Below the pieces are notes generated by a model. That model did no database searches. It was not told where the DNA came from and saw nothing but the letters and a program-made list of their open reading frames with translations. This document shows positions 40,472 to 49,781 of a stretch of DNA of 64,000 bases, piece by piece. Each line of letters begins with the position of its first letter. Position 1 is the stretch's first letter. Source of the DNA: an archaeon (GTDB lineage Archaea; Thermoproteota; Nitrososphaeria; Nitrososphaerales; Gagatemarchaeaceae); the NCBI GenBank assembly GCA_902812495.1, contig CADDZR010000002.1, forward strand, positions 43,574-107,573, given 5' to 3'. Both the position numbers and the translations under genes were made by a program.

Positions 40472-41528
40472 AGTAACTTTTCAATGTCAGTGAATTAAAG
40501 AAGTCATGTGAATGACAGTCCCTGTGCATGCATGGAAGGCTAAATACCCTTTCTATAAATGCAAGTATGGAAGAGTGAGAGTAGAAAGTGTGGTCAATGA
40601 AACCCTGCTTTGCAAAGGGGGAGACAAGTATAGCAGGAACCCTGAAACCGTATGTTGAGTTTGGTGGTGCAACGTGGTCGTAGAAGCCGCCAAACTCATC
40701 ATACGTTATGATGATAACTGTACTACTCCAGAACTTACTTGCCATTATTGAATCAACTACCTTCTTCACGTATTTCATACCCTGCTGTGAAGAAGAAGTT
40801 GGGTGCTCGTTATAAGCCTCAGGTGTTTCGTAGTATACAACAGAGGGAAGGTTACCCTGCTTTATGTCGTTAAATATGGCTTCGGGATCCTTCTCGTGTG
40901 ATAGGTACTTCTCGTTATTCCTGAATGCTGAGAGTGGGTTTACGTTGCACACATAACATGGAACGTAGAAGGCCCACGAGATGTTTTTCTTTGTTAAAAT
41001 ATCAAAGATGTTTGTTGAATTTATACTACTGAGAGCAGTTTTGTTATAGTGGAAGTTTTCAATTATTCCAAAGTTACTCCCTGCAACAGAGAATATTCTG
41101 TTTGGTAAAGTTGGCCCCATGAAGTCGCTAAAGTAGTTGTCCATCAGAGTGTAGTTCTTTGCAAGTGTCCAGTAATATGGCAATTCAGTACTGTTATAGT
41201 ACCCGAAAGCTAGGCTGTCTGTCCAGCCGTCCATCTTTCCACCGTCGTAGTATCTTAAGGCACATGTATGGGAATGACAAAGGTCGTGGGATTCGAAAGA
41301 GATAGGATGAGCAAGCTTCATTGCAAATGCAGGGTATCCTGAGATACCGTTAGCGTTAGGGAAAAGGGCAAAGTAGTTATCGAAGGAATGATTTTCCTGC
41401 ATTATTACAAATATGTGCTGGATTTGTTGCATGTTCTGGCTTGTACGGTTTATCTCTGGCTGGAGGGATGAAATGAGTACGAAAGCAACTACAAGCATGA
41501 TTCCAAGTGCAACGTATAATACCTTCAA
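40395..41528 (-). CDS. Secreted phosphoesterase (acid phosphatase/phospholipase C family)
   Basis: A 377-residue protein of the PF04185 phosphoesterase family. A signal peptide or anchor (MKVLYVALGIMLVVAFVLIS) is followed by IQHIFVIMQENHSFDNYFALFP, with the family's metal-binding E-N-H-S-F-D-N-Y. Later come GPTLPNRIFSVAGS and IITYDEFGGFYDHVAPP, further metal/nucleophile motifs. The family includes AcpA acid phosphatases and non-hemolytic phospholipases C. It should act outside the cell, releasing phosphate or diacylglycerol-like products. It converges on the MMPL gene. Confidence 0.9.
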   Translation of the reverse strand: MKVLYVALGIMLVVAFVLISSLQPEINRTSQNMQQIQHIFVIMQENHSFDNYFALFPNANGISGYPAFAMKLAHPISFESHDLCHSHTCALRYYDGGKMDGWTDSLAFGYYNSTELPYYWTLAKNYTLMDNYFSDFMGPTLPNRIFSVAGSNFGIIENFHYNKTALSSINSTNIFDILTKKNISWAFYVPCYVCNVNPLSAFRNNEKYLSHEKDPEAIFNDIKQGNLPSVVYYETPEAYNEHPTSSSQQGMKYVKKVVDSIMASKFWSSTVIIITYDEFGGFYDHVAPPNSTYGFRVPAILVSPFAKQGFIDHTFYSHSSILAFIERVFSLPCMHRDCHSHDFFNSLTLKSYSNYSQPYSFPLITKILLLENKRSLL

Positions 41529-41605
41529 CAGTTTTATCTCAAGAAATTCAGTATATATAAAATGTTGTTAAATCCGGAAGGGATAAAGTAGGCTATTGAG
41601 GCCGG

Positions 41606-42556
41606 ATGGATGAGTTGTACGACCTTGCTGTAATGCATGATTTTTTTGTAGACAGAATTGTTTTTGTCAAGAGTTTCAAGGGTTTTGCGAGTCAAGTGCT
41701 TGAAAAGGCAAGGTCTGGAGGAGGAAGCATTCATGGAGTAAAGCAACTTGAAAAGGTTGGAGGAAATGCAGTAAACCTAGCAAGATGGGCTTCTTTCTTC
41801 GGGCTAAGAACACTTCTTGTAACACACTCGGACATGCAGCATATTTCATTTCTCAAAATGGCAACAAAAGGTGTTACAATGCTAGTGAAGGACATTGAAC
41901 CAGGCTATACTGTTGCTCTCGAGTCAGATAGGAACGTTATGGTAAGCGACGCAGGAGGAGCTGGAAGCTTTGGACCAGATCTGCTAACAGAAGAAGACTG
42001 GAGAGAGATTCAAAAGGCAAGTATGCTCTGTTTGATGAACTGGAGCGCAAACAAATTCGGTACAGAGTTGCTTTTTGAGGCAAGGAGAAGGTACAGAGGC
42101 AGGATATTTTTTGACCCCGCAGACTTTAGAGACAGGATAGAGAGTTACGTACATCTTATCAGGGCTGCAGCCTCAGATAGACTTGTAAACTGGTACAGCT
42201 TCAACGAATATGAAGCAAAAGTAACAGGCAAGGTACTTGGAATTAAGTGTGGGATAAGGAAGCTATGCCTCTTACTTGCTAAGAGACTCTCTGGGAGGGT
42301 CGATATTCACACCTCAAGTATCTCCATAACATCTGAAGGTGATGATGTCTCATTCAACGTGCACAGGAAGCTTAGAGAAAGGGTTAGGACAGGCGCAGGA
42401 GACATATGGAACGCCGCATCAATTTACTCCGAATTCAAGGGTTATGGTGCGGTAGAAAGACTGGCATTCTCTGATAACATAGCAGCAACTTACGTAACAT
42501 CTAATTCAGAAGATGAAGCTAGGAAAAAGATAAAGTTATTTCTCAAGCATTCTTGA
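41606..42556 (+). CDS. PfkB/ribokinase-family sugar kinase
   Basis: A 316-residue protein of the PfkB family: GGNAVNLARWASFFG (substrate region, about residues 52-66) and RTGAGDIWNAASIYSEF with the catalytic GAGD. In place of the usual N-terminal GG pair there is a longer SGGGSIHGVKQLEKV stretch. It phosphorylates a sugar or nucleoside-like alcohol group with ATP, and the substrate is unknown. ATG 41606 is preceded by GAGG-like bases. Its end overlaps the convergent coiled-coil gene by 21 bases. Confidence 0.85.
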   Translation: MDELYDLAVMHDFFVDRIVFVKSFKGFASQVLEKARSGGGSIHGVKQLEKVGGNAVNLARWASFFGLRTLLVTHSDMQHISFLKMATKGVTMLVKDIEPGYTVALESDRNVMVSDAGGAGSFGPDLLTEEDWREIQKASMLCLMNWSANKFGTELLFEARRRYRGRIFFDPADFRDRIESYVHLIRAAASDRLVNWYSFNEYEAKVTGKVLGIKCGIRKLCLLLAKRLSGRVDIHTSSISITSEGDDVSFNVHRKLRERVRTGAGDIWNAASIYSEFKGYGAVERLAFSDNIAATYVTSNSEDEARKKIKLFLKHS

Positions 42557-43063
42557 GAGTGTCCAGGTTACAGTGCTAAGGATCTCAGTAAGTCTTTTTC
42601 TCTCCCTGTAATTCTCAATAACTATCCTGGAAATAACACCATTCTTCTCTTCAATTCTAAACCTGAGCTCTTGCCCCTTCTTCAGATTACCCGATGCAAC
42701 TTGCTCCTCATCACTTTTTTTCATATTTTCAAGTATTTTGTTTACAAGAAAACTCTTGAATGGAGGTGTGTCTGTCTTGAAGGTAAAACCCTGAATTGGC
42801 TCTATTATTATCATCTGCGAGGTTATTGTTGCGTTAGCTATTACCTCGCCTGTCCTGTCTCTCTTTAGCTCCCTTACCTCTGGCACCTCCTCCGTGACAG
42901 AAGAGATTTCTGTTGCAGTCTTGAATGTTGTCTGCTTTAGATAAGAATCGACAAAGGCCTGCATCTCCTTTAGCCTTTCTATTTCTGACTGGAGTTCTTG
43001 AATTCTCTCGCTTATCCACTGCTTCAGGTCTGCAGCTATCTTTGTCTTATCTTCCTCTTGCAC
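42536..43063 (-). CDS. Coiled-coil N-terminus protein, unknown function
   Basis: A 175-residue protein. Residues 10-45 (ADLKQWISERIQELQSEIER and on) form a strong coiled coil. A variable stretch follows, then a compact domain (NATITSQMIIIEPIQGFTFK, FKSFLVNKILENM, LKKGQELRFRIEEKNG, ending TILSTVTWTLSRMLEK). I have the impression of a conserved archaeal protein but cannot name a family. Transcription regulators and replication-linked factors can look like this. It lies 31 bases upstream of the IDH-family gene in the direction away from it. Confidence 0.6.
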   Translation of the reverse strand: MQEEDKTKIAADLKQWISERIQELQSEIERLKEMQAFVDSYLKQTTFKTATEISSVTEEVPEVRELKRDRTGEVIANATITSQMIIIEPIQGFTFKTDTPPFKSFLVNKILENMKKSDEEQVASGNLKKGQELRFRIEEKNGVISRIVIENYRERKRLTEILSTVTWTLSRMLEK

Positions 43064-43094
43064 ACCACGACTAGATAGTTCTCTTCTAAAAACT

Positions 43095-44111
43095 TTACAA
43101 CCTAAGTTTCTCTATGATTGCGTCTGTCATCTCGCTTGTAGTGGAGTTCCCGCCAAGGTCGTAGGTTACGTGCCTGCCCTCAGATATAACCTGCTCGACA
43201 GCCTTGAATATTGCTTTTGACTCCTCCTTCATACCAAGGTAATCTAGCATCCATGCAGCGGATAGAATTGTTGCAGTTGGATTTGTTTTGTTCAGGCCCC
43301 TGTACTTTGGAGCACTGCCGTGGGCTGGTTCAAACATTGCGTACTTCTCTCCAAAGTTTCCGGAGTAAACTAGGCCTATACTTCCAATTAGGCCAGAAGC
43401 CTCCTCGGAGAGAATGTCCATGTATAGGTTTGGACCAACTATAACGGACTTGTTGTACCTCTGGGGGTTCTTGACAAGCTGCTGTGCAAAGTTATCTATG
43501 AAAACATCTTCCAGCTCGATGCCAGGGAAATCCTTGGATACATTCCTAACACATTCAAGGAATAGACCGTCTGTTACTTTAAGTATATTTGCCTTCGATA
43601 TTGCAACAACCTTGCTCCACGACCTCCTTGATGCCTCTTCGAAAGCAAACCTTGCAACCTTTGTTGATTTGCTCTTTGTTATGAGCTTGAGAGCAATTGA
43701 GACATCGTCACTCAGCCTGTGCTCAAGACCAACGTAAAGCCCTTCCGTCGCTTCCCGGACCATAACCATATCGACCTCCCCAAGCGGGCCAACGTGGTTT
43801 GGAAATGTCTTTATCGGCCTGACGTTTGCATAGAGGTCGAACCTCTGCCTTATGCTTACAGCGACACTCCTAGGTGTGTTTGGTATTGGTAGTGTTGTTG
43901 TCGGTCCCTTTAGACAGCAGTCAGAGCTCTCAAGTTTCTTCCACGTCTCATCCGGTATAAAGCTCGGACCTCCGTTCTTCTCCCACCATTCGTATCCTGC
44001 GTCGCAGTAAACTATCTCAACATTTGCCTTTGTAGCTTTTATTACCCGAACAGCGTTCTCAACTAGCTCCGGACCAACACCGTCTCCTTTAATTACAGCA
44101 GCTCTCTTCAA
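43095..44111 (-). CDS. Isocitrate/isopropylmalate dehydrogenase family
   Basis: A 338-residue beta-decarboxylating dehydrogenase: GDGVGPELVENAVRV, the substrate segment IRQRFDLYANVRPIKTFPNHVG, REATEGLYVGLEHR, the VFIDNFAQQLVKNP metal site, and SAPKYRGLNKTNPTATILSAAWML for cofactor binding. Family members act on isocitrate, homoisocitrate, tartrate or 3-isopropylmalate. The SVAVSIRQRFDLYANVRP pattern fits isocitrate dehydrogenase somewhat better, but leu genes or other TCA genes are not nearby to decide. Cofactor choice is left open. Confidence 0.85.
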   Translation of the reverse strand: MKRAAVIKGDGVGPELVENAVRVIKATKANVEIVYCDAGYEWWEKNGGPSFIPDETWKKLESSDCCLKGPTTTLPIPNTPRSVAVSIRQRFDLYANVRPIKTFPNHVGPLGEVDMVMVREATEGLYVGLEHRLSDDVSIALKLITKSKSTKVARFAFEEASRRSWSKVVAISKANILKVTDGLFLECVRNVSKDFPGIELEDVFIDNFAQQLVKNPQRYNKSVIVGPNLYMDILSEEASGLIGSIGLVYSGNFGEKYAMFEPAHGSAPKYRGLNKTNPTATILSAAWMLDYLGMKEESKAIFKAVEQVISEGRHVTYDLGGNSTTSEMTDAIIEKLRL

Positions 44112-44143
44112 CGTAGCTGGCTCTGGATAATTGGGTTAAAACA

Positions 44144-44422
44144 CTATCTTATTTTGAATTCCCGCAGCCCTAGAACAGGCACTTCAAACACCTCCAGAGA
44201 GGAAACCCTTGCCCTTGGAGGACCTCTCTTCGCCCACGCGATAACAGCGTTGAGCTTTTCCTCCTCACCTTCAAGGTATGCCTCTACCGAACCGTCGTTT
44301 CTGTTCCTCACCCATCCATATACTCCGTAGCTCAGTGCAACTTCTCTAAGGGCAGCCCTAAAACCAACCCCCTGGACGATACCCCTTATGAGTAGCCTTG
44401 CTGCCTTCTTCGCCATTCTCAT
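44144..44422 (-). CDS. acyP: Acylphosphatase
   Basis: A 92-residue protein with the full acylphosphatase signature: LLIRGIVQGVGFRAALREVA (catalytic Arg in GVGFR) and GVYGWVRNRNDGSVEAYLEGE (catalytic Asn). It hydrolyses acyl phosphates such as 1,3-bisphosphoglycerate or carbamoyl phosphate. Length is typical. Its start overlaps the MarC gene by 4 bases. Confidence 0.95.
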   Translation of the reverse strand: MRMAKKAARLLIRGIVQGVGFRAALREVALSYGVYGWVRNRNDGSVEAYLEGEEEKLNAVIAWAKRGPPRARVSSLEVFEVPVLGLREFKIR

Positions 44423-45039
44423 TTCAGCCCGTTGAGTATGTCGAGCACACCTTCCCTTACAAAAGCAACACCTACAGCAGCAATCAGAAGTGCCATTATC
44501 CTTGTCATTGCTCTTGAGCCGTTAACACCAAGCAGTCTCTGTACTATATCACTTCTGAGAAGGATTATGTAAGTGAGAAATGCGTTTATTGAGATAACGA
44601 CAAATGTGAGGAATGGACCGTATGGTGGGTTTGCAAGTATAACTACAGTAGATATAGCTCCTGGGCCAGCAAGCAGAGGTGTTGCAAGTGGAAATGCTGC
44701 AACGTCCTCTGCCTCTAGCTTCCTAGTCCTTGAGTCCCTTCCAGCAAGGTGGTCAAATGCAACAACGAAGAGAACTATTCCGCCTGCTATCCTGAAGTCG
44801 TTGAGTGTTATGCCTAAGACCTGAAATATAAACCATCCAACATACGCAAAGACGTACAGTATTATTGAGGCAAGAATAACAGACTGCCTCACTATCTTTG
44901 CCCTTTTTTCAGGAAAATCTTCTGTTAGAGCCATGAATATGGGAACTGTGCCAATAGGGTCGAGAATTGAGAAGAGAAGGAAAAAAGCTTCTACAAAGAG
45001 ACCCGGATTAAACGCAAATATTGATTCAACTGAGACCAT
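44419..45039 (-). CDS. MarC-family membrane protein
   Basis: A 206-residue protein with six helices and the MarC/NAAT signatures: FFLLFSILDPIGTVPIFMALTE near the N-terminus and FPLATPLLAGPGAISTVVIL in the middle, each carrying the family's helix-breaking N/G-P spots. MarC proteins were once linked to drug resistance and some relatives carry neutral amino acids; the real substrate is uncertain. It heads a two-gene unit with acylphosphatase and is divergent from the deacylase gene (34-base gap). Confidence 0.9.
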   Translation of the reverse strand: MVSVESIFAFNPGLFVEAFFLLFSILDPIGTVPIFMALTEDFPEKRAKIVRQSVILASIILYVFAYVGWFIFQVLGITLNDFRIAGGIVLFVVAFDHLAGRDSRTRKLEAEDVAAFPLATPLLAGPGAISTVVILANPPYGPFLTFVVISINAFLTYIILLRSDIVQRLLGVNGSRAMTRIMALLIAAVGVAFVREGVLDILNGLK

Positions 45040-45073
45040 CGCACCAGCCTATCATTTCTAAAGGATAAATATC

Positions 45074-45565
45074 GTGCTGATAGCTGGATGTGAAGTATTG
45101 CAGACAGAAAGAACAGAGCTCGTAAGGAGGTTTTTGGAAGAGAAGGGTGTTGAATTTGTCTTCAGGATATTTAACAGAAGCACTGAAAGCTCCTTTCTAG
45201 CAGCAGAGGCACTTGGATGCACTGTGCCCGAAATAGCAAAAAGTATTGTCCTTGATGCTGGCTCACCAGTTGTAATAATCATATCTGGAGACAAGAAAGT
45301 TGACCTGAAGAAAGTTGCATATTTAACCGGGAGAAAAGTCTCCCTTGCAAGTGCTGATTACGTCCTGAAGGAGACAGGATATGAGATAGGTGGTGTGCCA
45401 CCATTCCCTCACAGGGAAAAAGTCAGAGTAATGCCTGATTCCTCGCTCAGAAGATTTGAATATGTCTGGGCTGCCGGAGGGGAGAGAAATGCTGTGTTTA
45501 AGATAAATGTCAGAGACCTAGTTGAGTTGGCAGGAGGAAATTTTTACGATTTAGCAGTTTGCTGA
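45074..45565 (+). CDS. YbaK/ProX-type aminoacyl-tRNA deacylase
   Basis: A 163-residue protein of the YbaK/INS editing superfamily: STESSFLAAEALGCTVPEIAKSIVLDAG, VIIISGDKKVDLKKVAYLTG, and YEIGGVPPFPHREKVRVMPDSSL, with the catalytic Lys and the GGxxPxG-like loop. These free-standing domains remove wrong amino acids (for example Ala or Cys) from tRNA. The start is GTG 45074. The next gene starts after 41 bases. Confidence 0.9.
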   Translation: MLIAGCEVLQTERTELVRRFLEEKGVEFVFRIFNRSTESSFLAAEALGCTVPEIAKSIVLDAGSPVVIIISGDKKVDLKKVAYLTGRKVSLASADYVLKETGYEIGGVPPFPHREKVRVMPDSSLRRFEYVWAAGGERNAVFKINVRDLVELAGGNFYDLAVC

Positions 45566-45606
45566 CAAAGCTTTTAAGAAGATAGGTTCTCTATATAGCT
45601 ATAGAG

Positions 45607-46584
45607 ATGGTACAGATAAGGAAGGTCCTCGAAATGGGCGGTGGAACGTTCCTTGTTTCACTACCAAAGGAGTGGGCTAAGAAAAACGGCATAAAGAAAG
45701 GCACACTTGTTGCGATGGATGAGATTTCCCCAAGGAAGTTAATTGTTAGCCCTGCAGAGAACCTTGTCAAGGGTTCAAGGGATGCAAACATAGAGTATGT
45801 CTACTCCGATGTTGAGGAAGCTATCAACGAACTAACAGGCAAGTATCTTCTTGGCTATGACACAATAAGGGTTGAATCAAAGACAGTAATTGGGAGGCAG
45901 GACAGAGCTAGGCTAAAGGAGGCAGCTAGAAGGCTTATAGGGCTAGAGATTGTTGACGAAGATTCAAAGAGGATAACATTCCAGTTCCTGCTAGAAGAAA
46001 AGGGACTTGAACCAGAGAGACTAGTCAGAAGGATGGCAAAGATAACAGAAGGCATGCTCAGGGACATAATGGAAGGTTGCTCTTCCTTTGATTCAAGTCT
46101 TTTTGAGGCTGTTGGAGAGAGGGACGACGAGCTTGACAGACTGTACTTCCTGCTAGTTAGAACTCTTAGGTCTGCTTCTCTGAGGACTGACCTCCTTGAG
46201 AGCTACGGTCTTACAATAACAGACCTCCTTGACTATAGGGTCCTAGCAAGCTATTTAGAAAGCGTTGGGGATGCATCAAACTATCTGGCTGGATGGCTGG
46301 AGAGGATGAGCGAGAGACATTTCATCAGCAATGTCTCTAAATGTGTTGAGCAGCTTCTTGCAATGCATGACATGTCTATAATGCTATTCCTTCTGGCTAG
46401 AAAGAAGGAGTACAGAAGAGGGCCATACGCGGAGATAAGAAAGATATCTAGCCAGATAAGTGCGCAGGTTGGCGAGATAGCAGAGGAAACAGAGGGAAGA
46501 AAAGAATCAGTTGAGATACTTGGAGCACTTCTCAGGCTCTCAAATATATTTGTTGATATTGCAGACCTAACAATACCCTCCTGA
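45607..46584 (+). CDS. AbrB/SpoVT-PhoU regulator
   Basis: A 325-residue fusion: an N-terminal swapped-hairpin DNA-binding domain (MVQIRKVLEMGGGTFLVSLP, KEWAKKNGIKKGTLVAMDEI) followed by PhoU-like three-helix bundles (EERLVRRMAKITEGMLRDIMEG, RDDELDRLYFLLVRTLR, ILGALLRLSNIFVDIADLTIPS). Archaeal PhoU-AbrB proteins are linked to control of phosphate uptake. The secreted phosphoesterase at 40395 is a possible target, but no Pst genes are in the window. A TATA-like tctatatag lies just before the ATG. Confidence 0.88.
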   Translation: MVQIRKVLEMGGGTFLVSLPKEWAKKNGIKKGTLVAMDEISPRKLIVSPAENLVKGSRDANIEYVYSDVEEAINELTGKYLLGYDTIRVESKTVIGRQDRARLKEAARRLIGLEIVDEDSKRITFQFLLEEKGLEPERLVRRMAKITEGMLRDIMEGCSSFDSSLFEAVGERDDELDRLYFLLVRTLRSASLRTDLLESYGLTITDLLDYRVLASYLESVGDASNYLAGWLERMSERHFISNVSKCVEQLLAMHDMSIMLFLLARKKEYRRGPYAEIRKISSQISAQVGEIAEETEGRKESVEILGALLRLSNIFVDIADLTIPS

Positions 46585-46598
46585 TAGCTTCAAAAAAG

Positions 46599-46607
46599 CT
46601 TATTAGA
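46599..46607 (+). promoter_or_regulatory. TATA-like box of CTP synthase
   Basis: gcttattag lies about 25 bases before ATG 46628 with no Shine-Dalgarno between, which fits a leaderless transcript. The preceding CAAAAAAGC may serve as the upstream purine-rich BRE element. Confidence 0.45.
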
Positions 46608-46627
46608 GTATTCTATCCTGTCTAACT

Positions 46628-48265
46628 ATGCCAAAGTACATTTTTGTTACTGGGGGAGTTATGTCAGGCCTTGGTAAGGGTGTGACCACAGCTTCTATAG
46701 CAAAACTCCTCCAGCTCTCAGGGCTAAGAGTAACGTGCATGAAGATAGACCCGTACCTTAACTTTGATGCTGGTACAATGAACCCTATTGTACATGGAGA
46801 GGTCTTTGTTACAGACGATGGAGGAGAAACAGACATGGATATAGGAACATACGAGAGGTTCCTCAATCAGGATCTGTCAAGGCTAAACAACATAACAACA
46901 GGCCAGATTTACAGGAAGGTTATAGAGGATGAGAGGAAGGGCAAGTTCCTTGGAAAGTCTGTACAGATCATACCTCATGTAACGGATGAGATAAAGAGAA
47001 GGATAAGGGACCTGGCGGTCAAGAGTAACGTCGATGTTCTTGTTGTTGAGTGTGGAGGTACTGTTGGTGATATTGAAAGCCTTCCCTTTCTTGAGGCAAT
47101 GAGACAAATGAGGATGGAAGAAGGACCAAGCAAGACACTCTTCATACATGTAAGCCTTGCACCTGAGCTCTCAGTAGTTGGAGAGATGAAGACAAAGCCA
47201 ACACAGCACAGTGTTCAGGAAATGAGAAGAATAGGTATACAGCCAGACATAATTGTTGTTAGGGGTTCTAGAAAGTTGCCGAATGAGGCAAAAGAGAAAA
47301 TATCCCTCTTTACAAGTGTGCCTCTGGAGAATGTTATCTCAAACCCGGATGTAAAATCTATATACCTTGTTCCCTCAATTCTCCAGAGAGAAGGTATACT
47401 AAGGGCAATAAAGAAACAACTCAAGCTTAAAACAAGGCTAAAAATGAAGTTGTGGAACAGGGTTGTTGATGGTTTTATAAGGACAAAGGGCTCTGTTTCT
47501 GTGGTACTCGTCGGTAAGTATGCTACGCTTGCAGACAGCTACGTAAGCGTGAACCAGGCTATTATGCATGCAGCAGCTATGAGAAAGGTAAGGGCTGAGA
47601 TATCATTTTTCGAGTCAGAAGAGATAGAAAGGGATATCTCAGTTTTAAGAAAACTTGAGATGTTTGATGGTATAGTTTTACCACAGGGCTTTGGAAGCAG
47701 GGGAACTGAGGGTAAGATACTAGCAGCAAACCATGCTAGGGTCAAGGGAATACCTTTTCTCGGCCTCTGCTTTGGATTCCAGCTTGCTGTTGTTGCATTT
47801 GCGAGATACGCAGCCGGCCTTGAAAGTGCTAACACAACTGAGATAGACCCCTCGACGCCTCATCCTGTTATAGACCTGCTCCCTGAGCAAAAGGGTATAT
47901 CGGAGCTTGGTGGAACTATGAGGCTCGGAGGGCATGACATATACATAAAGCAGAATACACTTGCACACAGGATATACGGTAAGGACAAGATAAGGGAGAG
48001 GCACAGACACAGATACGAGGTTAATCCATCTTATATAGAATTGCTTGAGAAGAAAGGTCTAATTTTCTCTGCCTACTCAGATAACGGTAGGAGGGCTGAG
48101 ACACTTGAATTGCAGGACCATCCATTTTACTTTGCAACACAGTACCATCCTGAATACATAAGCAGGCCAGAAAACCCAGAACCATGCTTCGTTGCATTCA
48201 TAGATTCATGTATGGCAATGAAAGGAAGAAAGCAAGTCCAGCTAAGCCAGACCCTTCGAATATAG
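46628..48265 (+). CDS. pyrG: CTP synthase
   Basis: A 545-residue enzyme: an amidoligase half with [45 protein letters not shown] and [12 protein letters not shown], then a class I glutamine amidotransferase half with [12 protein letters not shown] (nucleophile Cys) and [15 protein letters not shown] (His/Glu). It converts UTP to CTP using glutamine. Length is normal. The last 24 bases overlap the convergent ThiR gene. Confidence 0.97.
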   Translation: MPKYIFVTGGVMSGLGKGVTTASIAKLLQLSGLRVTCMKIDPYLNFDAGTMNPIVHGEVFVTDDGGETDMDIGTYERFLNQDLSRLNNITTGQIYRKVIEDERKGKFLGKSVQIIPHVTDEIKRRIRDLAVKSNVDVLVVECGGTVGDIESLPFLEAMRQMRMEEGPSKTLFIHVSLAPELSVVGEMKTKPTQHSVQEMRRIGIQPDIIVVRGSRKLPNEAKEKISLFTSVPLENVISNPDVKSIYLVPSILQREGILRAIKKQLKLKTRLKMKLWNRVVDGFIRTKGSVSVVLVGKYATLADSYVSVNQAIMHAAAMRKVRAEISFFESEEIERDISVLRKLEMFDGIVLPQGFGSRGTEGKILAANHARVKGIPFLGLCFGFQLAVVAFARYAAGLESANTTEIDPSTPHPVIDLLPEQKGISELGGTMRLGGHDIYIKQNTLAHRIYGKDKIRERHRHRYEVNPSYIELLEKKGLIFSAYSDNGRRAETLELQDHPFYFATQYHPEYISRPENPEPCFVAFIDSCMAMKGRKQVQLSQTLRI

Positions 48266-49177
48266 TTCAGCTATTTTAAGTGCTTTTGAGGTTGCATCAT
48301 ATGCATCCTTTCCAAATATGTAAAGGTTTGGTTCGATGCGCTCACCTCCTCTATCTACCAGGACGTCAAAACCCTCCTTCCGTCTTGACACCTCCCTTCT
48401 AAACGCTTCAGCAACCCTGTCCTCACCTTCAGGATATTCACCACCTATCTCCACCCTTCTTAATGATAGTTCCTTCAATATTTTATCTATCTTCTCGTCG
48501 AACTTTATGTTGATAACGGAGTTAATCTTTTGATCCTTCCTTTTCGCTTCAATTAAGATAAGGGAGAGATGCTTGGAAGCACCAAACTCTGGTTTCGAGG
48601 ATGCCCTTGCTAAGCTACCTATTCTCACGATCCTGCCAGGTACAGCAGCAACGTCAGCTTTGGTTTCTGCCCTTTCCTTTGACCTTGCTATATTTGCTGC
48701 TACCTCGGGTATGACGTTAGGGAAGTACTGCGAACTCTCTAAAATCTTGACGCACCTTTCTACTTCCAAGAGAATTGATTTGTCGTCTGCATGGCTCGAA
48801 TAGATTCTCATACATATGTCGCATCCCTTTAACTGTGGATACATCCTTACATGAATGTTGCAAACAGAACCGCTTGCAAGAAGACCTTGCCATAATTCTA
48901 TGGTGTACTCAGTAGCTGACTGCACGCTCATTAAAAGAAGGTCGGAGATAACATTTACCTCATGCTTTACCCTCTCCTCCCCTAAACCAAGAGATGAAAG
49001 ATTTGAATAGCACTTCTCAACTTTGGAGTTGAGATACATGCTAACCCTTGCCTGTGTTACACCAAGAAGCTTTGATATCTTAGACTGGGAGTAACCCCTT
49101 CTCGAAAGTTCATTTGCAACAAGTGCCCTAAAGGATGGAATGAAGATATCTTGCATTATCTCTTCCGGAGGGTACAT
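48242..49177 (-). CDS. thiR: ThiR-type regulator: HTH fused to ThiN domain
   Basis: The protein has an N-terminal Xre/Sigma-like helix-turn-helix (ELSRRGYSQSKISKLLGVTQ, then ARVSMYLNSK), a middle region with IHVRMYPQLKGCDICMRIYS (two Cys), and a C-terminal ThiN domain (EVAANIARSKERAETKADVAAVPGRIVRIG to FGASKHLSLILIEAKRK). ThiN is a thiamine-phosphate synthase fold. In HTH fusions without catalytic duty it senses thiamine phosphate (ThiR family). ATG 49177 is preferred to GTG 49189. It is divergent from a membrane protein, a methyltransferase, a PurM-like and a ThiE-like gene, its likely targets. Confidence 0.85.
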   Translation of the reverse strand: MYPPEEIMQDIFIPSFRALVANELSRRGYSQSKISKLLGVTQARVSMYLNSKVEKCYSNLSSLGLGEERVKHEVNVISDLLLMSVQSATEYTIELWQGLLASGSVCNIHVRMYPQLKGCDICMRIYSSHADDKSILLEVERCVKILESSQYFPNVIPEVAANIARSKERAETKADVAAVPGRIVRIGSLARASSKPEFGASKHLSLILIEAKRKDQKINSVINIKFDEKIDKILKELSLRRVEIGGEYPEGEDRVAEAFRREVSRRKEGFDVLVDRGGERIEPNLYIFGKDAYDATSKALKIAELYSKGLA

Positions 49178-49183
49178 CCCATA

Positions 49184-49205
49184 ACTCACTTATTTACTCA
49201 TTTAT
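49184..49205. promoter_or_regulatory. 12-base direct repeat in the thiR divergent promoter
   Basis: ACTCAYTTAT occurs twice with a 12-base period (49184-49193 and 49196-49205), just before the TATA-like tttataaa (49201-49208) of the plus-strand operon and next to the thiR start. It is the best candidate ThiR binding site in the 55-base gap. Confidence 0.4.
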
Positions 49206-49232
49206 AAAGGAGTGTATTTATCGCTCGAGCAT

Positions 49233-49781
49233 ATGATTCTGCAGAGGACAAGCATCGTCCTGGCTGTAATAGCTATCTTCTCGGCTCTTATTGCTCTTCT
49301 TACGATATATGCAATACCGGCTCCTGCACCCCTCTACGAGATAACCTTTGCACCTCCTGTTTACCTTGCCCTTGCCTCTCTTGTAGACCCTTGGACAGCT
49401 TTTTCAGCAATATCTATAGGCTCCTTTCTAGGTGAGTCATTTAACGTAGCAACAAGAGGGGGCTCGCCCATCTTTCCTCTTGGAATCGTGTGGGCAAGGG
49501 CACCTGAAGCATTCATAGTTAGCATGGGCAGAAACAAGGGGCCAAGGAAGCTCGCACTCTACATGGTAGCTGCAACAGTATATGAAACACTAGCTTTCTT
49601 CTTCCCTGACTGGATCTTCTACTATTACGGTCTCTTCCAGTACGGGAATCCAGTTGGGATTAACGAAGCCTTTATTCTCGCATCTTATGACTTCGGGACA
49701 CTGATAGACCTTGTATACATACCTGTTGCGCTTGCCATATCAAGGGTTGCAGGTCCCGCTTTCAAGAGGCTGGGCTTCTGA
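49233..49781 (+). CDS. Membrane protein, possible vitamin-precursor transporter subunit
   Basis: A 182-residue protein from ATG 49233 (GTG 49212 is an upstream alternative, less likely since the TATA-like box at 49201-49208 lies 28 bases before 49233). Five to six hydrophobic segments, with FAPPVYLALASLVDPWTAFSAI and GSFLGESFNVATRGGSPIFPLG resembling the loop layout of ECF-type S components. Placement as the first gene opposite thiR suggests uptake of thiamine or a precursor. No A/T components are in view and the family match is weak. Confidence 0.45.
   Translation: MILQRTSIVLAVIAIFSALIALLTIYAIPAPAPLYEITFAPPVYLALASLVDPWTAFSAISIGSFLGESFNVATRGGSPIFPLGIVWARAPEAFIVSMGRNKGPRKLALYMVAATVYETLAFFFPDWIFYYYGLFQYGNPVGINEAFILASYDFGTLIDLVYIPVALAISRVAGPAFKRLGF

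Noticed and set aside
43095..44111. Naming the gene leuB or icd outright
   Set aside because: Motifs are shared by both families, and no neighbouring leu or TCA gene decides between them.
45190..45565. ProRS-type or Cys-tRNA specificity for the YbaK-like protein
   Set aside because: The fold is clear, but the residues that set amino-acid specificity cannot be judged without an alignment.
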